Below the pieces are notes generated by a model. It did no database searches. It was not told the origin of the DNA and worked only from the letters and a program-made list of their open reading frames with translations. Shown here one piece after another: positions 57,148-64,000 of a stretch of 64,000 bases of DNA (its first letter is position 1; each line of letters starts with the position of its first letter). A program made the position numbers and the translations under genes. This DNA is from an uncultured beta proteobacterium (GTDB lineage: Bacteria; Pseudomonadota; Gammaproteobacteria; Burkholderiales; Burkholderiaceae), in the NCBI GenBank assembly GCA_903875135.1, contig CAIQUZ010000114.1:124001-188000 (forward strand). The letters are read 5' to 3'.

Positions 57148-59889
57148 ATGTCTAAAGAATTATTATTGCTCGTTGACGGTTCAAGTTACCTGTATAGGGC
57201 CTTTCATGCCATGCCGGATTTGCGTAATCCCAATGGAGAGCCAACGGGAGCTATTTACGGCATGATTAACATGTTACGCCGTTTACGAAGTGATTTACCA
57301 ACTTCCCACATAGCCTGTGTTTTTGATGCAAAAGGCCCCACATTTAGGGATGAATGGTACCCACAGTACAAAGCGAACCGTTCTTCCATGCCCGAGGATC
57401 TTGTCAAGCAAATCGAGCCTATCCACGCTGTAGTGAAGGCGATGGGTTGGCCGGTGATTATGGTTCCTGGAGTAGAAGCGGATGATGTGATTGGTACCTT
57501 ATCCAAAAAAGCCACAGCGTTGGGGTGGAAGACGGTAATTTCTACAGGAGATAAAGATCTTGCCCAATTAGTGGACGAATCAGTCACGTTGATCAACACC
57601 ATGACAAATGAAAAACTGGATATTCAAGGTGTTGTAGAGAAATTCGGCATTCCCCCTCATCTGATTGTGGATTATTTGACAATTATGGGTGATACGGTCG
57701 ATAACGTTCCAGGAGTACCTAAAGCAGGCCCTAAAACTGCCGTGAAATGGCTCACTGAGTATGGCAATTTAGATAATGTCATCGCGCAGTCGAACGAAAT
57801 TAAGGGTGTTGTAGGAGAAAATTTACGGCAATCGATAGAATGGTTAACGCAAGCGAAGCGTTTACTCACTGTCAAATTGGATTGCGTACTTGACGGACAT
57901 TTAGATGATTTGTCAGAACTCATCGCGCGCCATGAAGATCATGACCAATTGCGCGAGTTATTCATTCGTTATGGTTTTAAGACCTGGTTGAGGGAGTTTG
58001 AGGGACAACACTCACAACCCGTTTCATCGCCAAATGACAATCAAGCTTTAAGTTCTCAGGACACCATGTCCTTTCCGACACAAGTTGTTGAAACCCAGTA
58101 CGAATGTGTCTTGACGCAAGAACAGTTACAAGTTTGGTTAGACCGGATTCAAGCTTCGATACTTACAAGTGTTGATACAGAAACGACCGGACTAGACCCC
58201 ATGCGTTCTCAGTTAGTTGGAATCTCTTTGGCTGTTGAAGTTGGTCAAGCTTGCTATATTCCCCTCAAACACTTGACGAATGAGGATCAGCTAGATCGAG
58301 AACAAACTCTGCAATTTTTAAAATCTTGGCTAGAAGATCCTCAGGCACTAAAGCTTGGTCAAAATATCAAGTTTGACAAACATATTTTCGCCAATCATGG
58401 TATTGATTTGCGAGGGATTGCCCATGACACGCTGTTAGAGTCTTATGTTTATGAATCCCACCGATCTCATAATATGGACGAAATGGCGCAGCGTCACTTA
58501 GGGATGAAGACGATTACTTTTGAAGAGGTTTGTGGCAAAGGTGCTTCTCAAATTGGCTTTGATCAAGTGGATATAGCCCGTGCCACCCAATACGCGGCAG
58601 AAGATGCCGATATTACTTTACGACTCCATCAACATTTTTGGCCACTGATCCAAAAAGAAGAAAGTCTCCGATATGTATATCAAGACATTGAGATACCGAC
58701 GATGCGGGTGCTGGCGATTATGGAGCGCAATGGTATTTTGATTGATTCCAATAAGTTAGCCGCGCAAGGGCAGGTTATTGGACGAAGGATGTTAGAGCTC
58801 GAAAAAGAGATCCATGACTTAGCTGGACAGCCATTCAACATCCAATCGCCAAAACAAATTGGAGAGATCTTATTTCAGGTGAAGAACCTGCCCGTTATCA
58901 AGAAAACTCCGGGTGGTGCACCATCGACAGATGAAGAGGTACTTCAGAAGTTATCTGAAAACTATCCGTTACCGGCAAGAATTTTAGATTACAGAAGTCT
59001 TGCGAAGTTGCAGTCGACCTATGTTGAAAAGCTACCTAGAATGGCTGATGCTAAAACTGGCAGAATCCACACGAATTACGCTCAGGCAGTAGCCGCGACT
59101 GGAAGGTTAGCATCCAATGAGCCTAATTTGCAAAATATCCCTGTTAGGACTGAAGAGGGGCGTAAGATTCGCGAAGCATTTATTGCTCGGCCGGGTTGTT
59201 CTTTAATGTCGGCCGATTATTCGCAAATTGAACTACGCATCATGGCTCACATTGCACAGGATGCTAATTTGTTAGAGGCATTTGCACAGGGGCGAGATAT
59301 TCATAAGGCGACTGCTGCAGAAATTTTTGGTGCCGTACTTGACGACGTCAGTTCAGAACAAAGGCGCTATGCCAAGGTGATTAATTTTGGTTTAATTTAT
59401 GGCATGAGTGCTTTTGGTTTAGCGAGTAATTTAGGCATTGAACGATCAGCTGCTCAAACCTACATTGATACATATTTTGGAAGATATCCAGGAGTTGCTA
59501 AGTACATGTCGGATACTCGTCTGCTGGCGAAAGATAAGGGTTATGTAGAAACCATCTTTGGCCGACGTCTTTGGCTGCCGGAAATTAATAGTACCAATGG
59601 TATGCGTCGCCAAGGTGCGGAAAGAGCTGCGATTAATGCCCCCATGCAAGGAACTGCAGCTGACCTGATTAAGTTATCGATGATTGCCGTTCAGGCATGG
59701 TTAGAAAAAGAAAAACTAGAAACAAAACTATTACTTCAAGTGCACGATGAACTAGTCTTAGAGGTTCCACAGCACGAAATGGAGTTGGTAAAGCAAAACT
59801 TAGACTTGCTCATGACCACTGTCGCCACCTTGCGCGTTCCTCTCGAGGTTGGTATTGGTATTGGTGATAATTGGGAAGAAGCTCATTAA
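57148..59889 (+). CDS. polA: DNA polymerase I
   Basis: Repair and Okazaki-fragment polymerase. The 913-residue protein has the 5'-3' exonuclease domain (LLLVDGSSYLYRAFHAM, GDKDLAQLV, MGDTVDNVPGVPKAGPKTA), an intact 3'-5' proofreading domain (DTETTGLDP, NIKFDKHIF, YAAEDADITLRL) and the polymerase motifs SADYSQIELRIMAHIA and LLQVHDELVLEVP. All catalytic acidic residues are visible. A short AAGG precedes the ATG at 57148. The ZIP gene follows after 15 bases. Confidence 0.98.
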   Translation: MSKELLLLVDGSSYLYRAFHAMPDLRNPNGEPTGAIYGMINMLRRLRSDLPTSHIACVFDAKGPTFRDEWYPQYKANRSSMPEDLVKQIEPIHAVVKAMGWPVIMVPGVEADDVIGTLSKKATALGWKTVISTGDKDLAQLVDESVTLINTMTNEKLDIQGVVEKFGIPPHLIVDYLTIMGDTVDNVPGVPKAGPKTAVKWLTEYGNLDNVIAQSNEIKGVVGENLRQSIEWLTQAKRLLTVKLDCVLDGHLDDLSELIARHEDHDQLRELFIRYGFKTWLREFEGQHSQPVSSPNDNQALSSQDTMSFPTQVVETQYECVLTQEQLQVWLDRIQASILTSVDTETTGLDPMRSQLVGISLAVEVGQACYIPLKHLTNEDQLDREQTLQFLKSWLEDPQALKLGQNIKFDKHIFANHGIDLRGIAHDTLLESYVYESHRSHNMDEMAQRHLGMKTITFEEVCGKGASQIGFDQVDIARATQYAAEDADITLRLHQHFWPLIQKEESLRYVYQDIEIPTMRVLAIMERNGILIDSNKLAAQGQVIGRRMLELEKEIHDLAGQPFNIQSPKQIGEILFQVKNLPVIKKTPGGAPSTDEEVLQKLSENYPLPARILDYRSLAKLQSTYVEKLPRMADAKTGRIHTNYAQAVAATGRLASNEPNLQNIPVRTEEGRKIREAFIARPGCSLMSADYSQIELRIMAHIAQDANLLEAFAQGRDIHKATAAEIFGAVLDDVSSEQRRYAKVINFGLIYGMSAFGLASNLGIERSAAQTYIDTYFGRYPGVAKYMSDTRLLAKDKGYVETIFGRRLWLPEINSTNGMRRQGAERAAINAPMQGTAADLIKLSMIAVQAWLEKEKLETKLLLQVHDELVLEVPQHEMELVKQNLDLLMTTVATLRVPLEVGIGIGDNWEEAH

Positions 59890-59904
59890 AGCTAGGGAGT
59901 TCAC

Positions 59905-60678
59905 ATGATATTAACTTGGATCATTCTAGCAACATTGTCGGCTGGGATTATCAGTATTTTTGCGGCAGCTTCATTATCGTTTAAATACTTAGCCTCCATC
60001 GTCGAGAACATGGTGAGCTTTTCTGTAGGTCTCTTGTTAGCGACTGCTTTTTTGCACTCTTTACCAGAGGCGTTTGCCGCTCCAGGTATTGATTCAGCTA
60101 GTTTATTTTCTTTGTTACTTGCTGGTATTTTATTTTTCTTTGCGTTAGAGAAAGTGGCTTTACTGCGGCACAACCATCACCATGAGGGTGATGGTCACGA
60201 TCATCATGAAGGACATGATCGTGAAGAGGCGGGTAAAAGTGGTTGGATGATATTAGTTGGTGACGGGGTCCATAATTTTGTCGATGGTGTTTTGATAGCG
60301 GCTGCATTTATTGCGAATCCAGAAGTTGGTATTTTGACAGCCATCGCCATTATTGCGCACGAAATACCCCAAGAAATTGGCAATTTTATGGTTTTACTCA
60401 ATGCGGGCTTTTCTAAACAAAGAGCATTGTTTTATAACTTAATTTGTGGGCTTTTAGCAGTTGTAGGGGGAGTATTAGGATATCTGTTTTTGGAGCAGTC
60501 GCAGGCATTGATTCCATATCTACTGGTATTTGCTTCAAGTAGTTTTATTTATATTGCGGTCAGTGACTTAATGCCACAAATGAATCGTCGTTTACAGATT
60601 AAAGAATCTCTTAAACAAGTAACTTTAATTTTATGTGGAATAGGCCTTGTACTAGGCCTATCAATACTTCACGGCTAA
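59905..60678 (+). CDS. ZIP family divalent metal transporter
   Basis: A 257-residue inner-membrane transporter, probably for zinc or another divalent metal. It has about eight hydrophobic segments, a His-rich cytoplasmic-type loop (HNHHHEGDGHDHHEGHD, about 91-107) and the signature helices VGDGVHNFVDGVLIAAAF and AIIAHEIPQEIGNFMVL with the binuclear metal site. AGGGAG precedes the ATG at 59905. Downstream of polA on the same strand; its stop is 1 base from the stop of the convergent Rieske gene. Confidence 0.93.
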   Translation: MILTWIILATLSAGIISIFAAASLSFKYLASIVENMVSFSVGLLLATAFLHSLPEAFAAPGIDSASLFSLLLAGILFFFALEKVALLRHNHHHEGDGHDHHEGHDREEAGKSGWMILVGDGVHNFVDGVLIAAAFIANPEVGILTAIAIIAHEIPQEIGNFMVLLNAGFSKQRALFYNLICGLLAVVGGVLGYLFLEQSQALIPYLLVFASSSFIYIAVSDLMPQMNRRLQIKESLKQVTLILCGIGLVLGLSILHG

Positions 60679-60679
60679 C

Positions 60680-61780
60680 CTATTTGAAACACATCGTTTT
60701 CCGGTACCACTCATGGAAGTGTTGCATACCATCTTCCATGGGGCTTTGATAGGGGCCAACTTCGTTTTGGCCTCTAGCTAAGAGAGCCGCACGACCAGCA
60801 TCCATCCGCAGGGCGATCTCATCATCTTCGATACAGGTTTCCATATACGCAGCTCGCTCGGCGTCGATAAATTCCCTTTCAAACCAAACGATTTCTTCTG
60901 GATAGTAAAACTCAACGATATTTCTCGTTTTATTCGGCCCTAGCGGTTGCAATGTAGAGATACACAGCACTCCGGGATACCACTCGACCATCACATTCGG
61001 GTAATAGGTCAGCCAAATAGCACCGCAATCAGGTAGTTTGCCGCCATGGTGCCGAACAACTGCATCGTGCCATTTAGAGTAGACCGGTGAGCCAGGGCGT
61101 TTAAGTTGATTATTCAGGCCAACGCTTTGAACGCTATACCAGTTGCCAAATTCCCAAGTCAGGTCATCACACGTAACAAATTGACCAAGCCCAGGGTGAA
61201 AAGGTCCAACGTGGTAGTCCTCTAGATAGACTTCAATAAATGTTTTCCAGTTGTAATCACAATCATGAACTTCAACGTGGTCGAGCAGGTAGCCATCAAA
61301 TCGGAGTTGGTCCTTGACGCCAAGTTTTCGTAGATCTTCATTGACATCTCTCGGACCTTCAAAAAGCAGCCCCTGCCAATTTTGTAAAGGACTTTTACCC
61401 AGATGAAGACACGGATTCACCCCGAAGTGCGGGGCGCCTAAAAGTTCCCCCTGAAGGTCGTAGGTCCAACGATGGAGTGGACAAACGATGTTATCAACGA
61501 TACCCTTACCCCCTAGCATCAGAGCTTGGCGATGACGACACACATTAGACAATAATTCGATACCTTGTTCATTACGAACAAGAACTCGCCCTTCATTCTC
61601 GGTACGCAAGGTTTGATAGGACCCAATTTCAGGAACCATTAGTTCATGACCGATATATTTAGGGCCATTAGCAAATAGCAAGGCCATTTCTTTTTGAAAC
61701 AATTCAGTGTCAAAATACGCACTGACAGGTAACTGCAAATTGGACGGCGCAAGCTGCTGCGCGGTAGCCAGATTAGTCAT
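60680..61780 (-). CDS. Rieske non-heme iron oxygenase, alpha-subunit type
   Basis: Iron-dependent oxygenase of 366 residues; substrate unknown. The Rieske centre ligands are CRHRQALML ... CPLHRW (C-x-H and C-x2-H about 17 residues apart), and the mononuclear iron ligands are in EDYHVGPFHPG, with an Asp likely in RMDAGRAAL. The ATG at 61780 follows GGGGAGA; a GTG at 61789 is in frame. No small subunit, ferredoxin or reductase gene is adjacent. Upstream, a perfect 14-bp palindrome lies in the divergent gap to xseB. Confidence 0.87.
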   Translation of the reverse strand: MTNLATAQQLAPSNLQLPVSAYFDTELFQKEMALLFANGPKYIGHELMVPEIGSYQTLRTENEGRVLVRNEQGIELLSNVCRHRQALMLGGKGIVDNIVCPLHRWTYDLQGELLGAPHFGVNPCLHLGKSPLQNWQGLLFEGPRDVNEDLRKLGVKDQLRFDGYLLDHVEVHDCDYNWKTFIEVYLEDYHVGPFHPGLGQFVTCDDLTWEFGNWYSVQSVGLNNQLKRPGSPVYSKWHDAVVRHHGGKLPDCGAIWLTYYPNVMVEWYPGVLCISTLQPLGPNKTRNIVEFYYPEEIVWFEREFIDAERAAYMETCIEDDEIALRMDAGRAALLARGQNEVGPYQSPMEDGMQHFHEWYRKTMCFK

Positions 61781-61838
61781 TCTCCCCACCCCCGAAAAAA
61801 TAAGTCAGCCGAAGCTAAGCGGAATAACCAATCCAACC

Positions 61839-61852
61839 ATCGACATGTCGAT
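61839..61852. promoter_or_regulatory. Perfect palindrome between the Rieske gene and xseB
   Basis: ATCGACATGTCGAT at 61839-61852 is a perfect 14-bp inverted repeat with no spacer, in an otherwise AT-rich gap. A TATACT (-10 like) lies downstream at 61873-61878 on the plus strand, placing the palindrome over the -35 region of a possible xseB promoter. It may be an operator for either gene. Confidence 0.5.
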
Positions 61853-61952
61853 ATTGGAAAGGAATCTAGCATTATACTAAAAGAGAAATTTGAAGTCTAT
61901 TATTTTCATTAATATGCGTTATTGTTAATTATTTATTAAAGGTCTTATTGGG

Positions 61953-62189
61953 ATGGCTACTGCTAAATCAAAAATATCCAATGCTGAAGATACTGCGCCT
62001 GCAGATGCTCAACCGAATTATGAACAAGCGGTTGCTGAGTTAGAAAAGCTCATTGCGGAGATGGAATCCGGTAAGCAGTCCTTAGAAGTTAATTTGGCTT
62101 CTTACAAAAGAGGTACCGAATTGATCAAGTTATGTCAGAGACTGCTAGATCAAGTAGAACAACAAGTTAAAATTTTTGAAGCGCAATAA
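61953..62189 (+). CDS. xseB: exodeoxyribonuclease VII small subunit
   Basis: Partner of XseA in processive single-strand exonuclease VII. The 78-residue protein has an extended N-terminal tail and the family core NYEQAVAELEKLIAEMESG ... LEVNLASYKRGTELIKLCQ, both helices. Its stop overlaps the ispA start (TAATG), a conserved coupling in the xseB-ispA-dxs unit. The large subunit xseA is not in the window. Confidence 0.96.
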   Translation: MATAKSKISNAEDTAPADAQPNYEQAVAELEKLIAEMESGKQSLEVNLASYKRGTELIKLCQRLLDQVEQQVKIFEAQ

Positions 62190-63088
62190 TGTTTGATTGG
62201 AAGAACTGGCATTCTTTGCATTTTCAGCGTACTGAGTTAGCCTTAGTACACGCGATTCCAGCGGTAGAAGATCCTTTAGATCAGTTGCATTCTGCTATGG
62301 CATATGCTGTTCGTGCGGGGGGGAAAAGAATTCGTCCTTTACTTATTTATGCAACTTGGCAATTAGGTCAAGTGCATCCAAAGAGTCAGCAAGATATTGA
62401 GCAGGTTGATGCCGCAGCGGTTGCTATTGAGTTGATTCATACCTATTCTTTGGTTCATGATGATTTACCCGCGATGGACAATGATGATTTACGTCGTGGC
62501 AAACCAACAACGCACAAGATGTTTAATGAAGCGACTGCGTTATTGGTGGGAGATGCTTTGCAAAGTGAAGCGTTTACCATCATTACGCAAATGCAGATAC
62601 CTGCCAAATTAAAGGTAGAGTTGATCCAAGAGTTATCGATTAGTGCTGGCATGCATGGCATGTGTAAAGGGCAGGCAATTGATTTAGCCAATGTTGGAAA
62701 AGTCTTGAATTTGCAAACCTTAGAAAAAATGCACCGCTTAAAAACAGGTGCTTTATTACGATGTGCGATCCGCATGGGAACTATTCTTGGGGGGGTACCT
62801 CAAGCACAAAGAGATTTGCTTGATCAAGTTGCACAGGATGTGGGATTAGGTTTTCAGGTAACAGATGACATTCTCGATGCGACGCAGAATTCTGAAACTT
62901 TGGGTAAAACCGCTGGGAAAGACGAGCAAGCTAATAAGCCAACATTTGTTAGTTTAATGGGCTTAGAGGCTTCACAAAAGTATGCTGAAGAGTTATTGAC
63001 AAAGTCTTTAGACACCTTGACCCAGTGGGGGCCGGAGGCAGACCCCTTAAGAGCAATTTCCACATGGGCTTTTACGAGAAAGTCATAG
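62189..63088 (+). CDS. ispA: short-chain polyprenyl diphosphate synthase (farnesyl diphosphate synthase)
   Basis: Condenses IPP with DMAPP and GPP to farnesyl diphosphate. The 299-residue trans-prenyltransferase has RAGGKRIRPLL, the first Asp-rich motif in VHDDLPAMDNDDLRRGK, GKAGKDEQ-like GKTAGKDEQANKPTF and the second Asp motif FQVTDDILDAT. Two residues between the Asp pair and the upstream Thr/Tyr (HTYSL) fit the farnesyl class. Followed by dxs after 119 bases. Confidence 0.95.
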   Translation: MFDWKNWHSLHFQRTELALVHAIPAVEDPLDQLHSAMAYAVRAGGKRIRPLLIYATWQLGQVHPKSQQDIEQVDAAAVAIELIHTYSLVHDDLPAMDNDDLRRGKPTTHKMFNEATALLVGDALQSEAFTIITQMQIPAKLKVELIQELSISAGMHGMCKGQAIDLANVGKVLNLQTLEKMHRLKTGALLRCAIRMGTILGGVPQAQRDLLDQVAQDVGLGFQVTDDILDATQNSETLGKTAGKDEQANKPTFVSLMGLEASQKYAEELLTKSLDTLTQWGPEADPLRAISTWAFTRKS

Positions 63089-63207
63089 TGACTTAACTAT
63101 TGAGATTTCTTACAATCCTGTTAGAAATGAAGACCTGAGGGATAATAAAGGTTTACCCTATTGTGTTATTCACAACTTGGATAGCTTCTTGAAAATGATG
63201 GTTAAAC

Positions 63208-64000
63208 ATGCAAGATCCAATACTTCATAAAATTGAAACTCCTGATGATTTACGAAAATTGTCGCGCGATGATTTGCCACAGCTTGCTCGCGAATTAAGG
63301 ACCTTTATCATTGAGTCAGTTTCACAAACTGGCGGGCATTTATCGTCGAATCTTGGAACAGTTGAATTAGCCATTGCGTTGCACTATGTCTTTCAAACCC
63401 CCAACGATCGCTTAATTTGGGATGTGGGGCATCAAAGTTATGCGCATAAAATTTTGACGGGGCGTAGAGATCAGATGCAAGCTCTCAGAAAATTAGGGGG
63501 TATTTCTGGTTTTCCACGTCGTAGCGAAAGTATTTTTGACACCTTCGGCACGGCCCATTCTTCCACTAGTATTTCTGCTGCCATGGGCATGGCTCGAGCA
63601 TTTCAAACCAAAGGCACTAAGCAAGTTGCAGTCGCCATTATTGGTGATGGTGCAATGAGTGCGGGCATGGCATTTGAAGCTTTAAATAATGCAGGTATTT
63701 ATCATGATTTGCCATTAATTGTGGTTCTCAATGACAACGATATGTCGATCTCCCCTGCGGTTGGGGCACTCAATCGTTATTTGGCAAGGCTCATGAGTGG
63801 CAGTTTTTATGCCAATACGAAAAAAGGTATTGACTCTGTTCTTTCCTTAGCGCCGCCTTTACGAGAGTTCGCCAAGCGCCTTGAGGAGCATGCAAAGGGT
63901 ATGGTTGTTCCGGGTACTATTTTTGAGGAGTTCGGATTTAACTACATTGGTCCCATTGATGGGCATGATCTAGATTCTTTAGTCCCAACCTTACAGAATG
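63208..64000 (+). CDS. dxs: 1-deoxy-D-xylulose-5-phosphate synthase, N-terminal part
   Basis: First step of the MEP isoprenoid pathway; joins pyruvate and glyceraldehyde-3-phosphate using TPP. The first 264 codons lie in the window and the gene runs off the right edge. I translated it by eye: start [54 protein letters not shown], the TPP motif [17 protein letters not shown], and [15 protein letters not shown]. The ATG is at 63208. The 119-base gap from ispA holds no hairpin that I recognise, so it may belong to the same unit or have its own promoter. Confidence 0.96.
   Translation, partial: MQDPILHKIETPDDLRKLSRDDLPQLARELRTFIIESVSQTGGHLSSNLGTVELAIALHYVFQTPNDRLIWDVGHQSYAHKILTGRRDQMQALRKLGGISGFPRRSESIFDTFGTAHSSTSISAAMGMARAFQTKGTKQVAVAIIGDGAMSAGMAFEALNNAGIYHDLPLIVVLNDNDMSISPAVGALNRYLARLMSGSFYANTKKGIDSVLSLAPPLREFAKRLEEHAKGMVVPGTIFEEFGFNYIGPIDGHDLDSLVPTLQN

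Noticed and set aside
1-64000. Search for CRISPR repeats, insertion sequences, phage genes, toxin-antitoxin pairs, restriction genes, tRNA or rRNA genes
   Set aside because: No regularly spaced repeats, transposase-like or phage-like proteins, or cloverleaf sequences were seen. All but a few small proteins are recognised core genes, so I have no support for a novel defence or mobile system here.

Overview
The window is a densely packed, AT-rich stretch of a betaproteobacterial chromosome. The gene content and local gene orders (icd–csp–clpS–clpA, murJ–rpsT–DUF3579–argF–argG, ribF–ileS–lspA–coaBC–dut, Rieske oxygenase–xseB–ispA–dxs, fkpB–ispH, rpmB–rpmG) together with AT-rich DNA suggest a small-genome Burkholderiaceae member close to Polynucleobacter. 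That placement comes from remembered family and synteny knowledge, not a search. About 61 protein genes fill almost all of the sequence. I see no tRNA, rRNA, insertion sequence, prophage, CRISPR array or defence island. No gap between genes exceeds 300 bases.

Layout. 1-4.7 kb (minus): panB (cut by the window edge), folK, pcnB, a HAD-IB phosphatase, hda and an AI-2E family permease, several coupled by 4-bp ATGA overlaps. 4.8-8.6 kb: purM, then miaA and mutL. 8.7-12.6 kb: a DedA protein, a SirB1-type protein, murJ, rpsT and DUF3579. 12.7-17.2 kb: argF, argG, ppnP, a DUF192 protein and icd. 17.3-20.4 kb: a cold-shock protein and clpS-clpA. 20.5-27.9 kb (minus): dctA, then the unit ribF-ileS-lspA-coaBC-dut. 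27.9-31.3 kb: purN, an RsmB-type rRNA methyltransferase and a fatty-acid desaturase. 31.3-34 kb: rpmB-rpmG and radC (minus), fkpB (slpA) and ispH (plus). 34-38.8 kb: a complete branched-chain amino-acid type ABC importer (livJHMGF). 38.7-45.8 kb: argD, a ferredoxin-FAD-NAD reductase, an SDR protein, glnS and tctA-tctB. 46-55 kb: alaS-tusA, galU, valS and a UvrD helicase. 55-64 kb: a BPSS1780-type membrane protein, thrB, a DUF2782 protein, polA, a ZIP transporter, a Rieske oxygenase, xseB, ispA and the 5' part of dxs.

Functional themes are core metabolism and information processing: arginine synthesis (argF, argG, argD), isoprenoids (ispH, ispA, dxs), cofactors (panB, coaBC, folK, ribF), four aminoacyl-tRNA synthetases (ileS, glnS, alaS, valS), DNA repair and replication (mutL, polA, uvrD, radC, xseB, hda) and uptake of organic and amino acids (liv, dctA, tctAB).

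I did not find a convincing new multi-gene system. The points most worth checking are small-scale: a terminator-like hairpin that ends five bases before the livH start codon, leaving no Shine-Dalgarno; perfect palindromes upstream of dctA, between tctB and alaS, and between the Rieske oxygenase gene and xseB; a possible GNRA-capped hairpin in the tctBA leader; an oxygenase without a reductase and a reductase without an oxygenase that might be partners; and extreme compaction, with abutting stop codons and promoters that must lie inside neighbouring genes.
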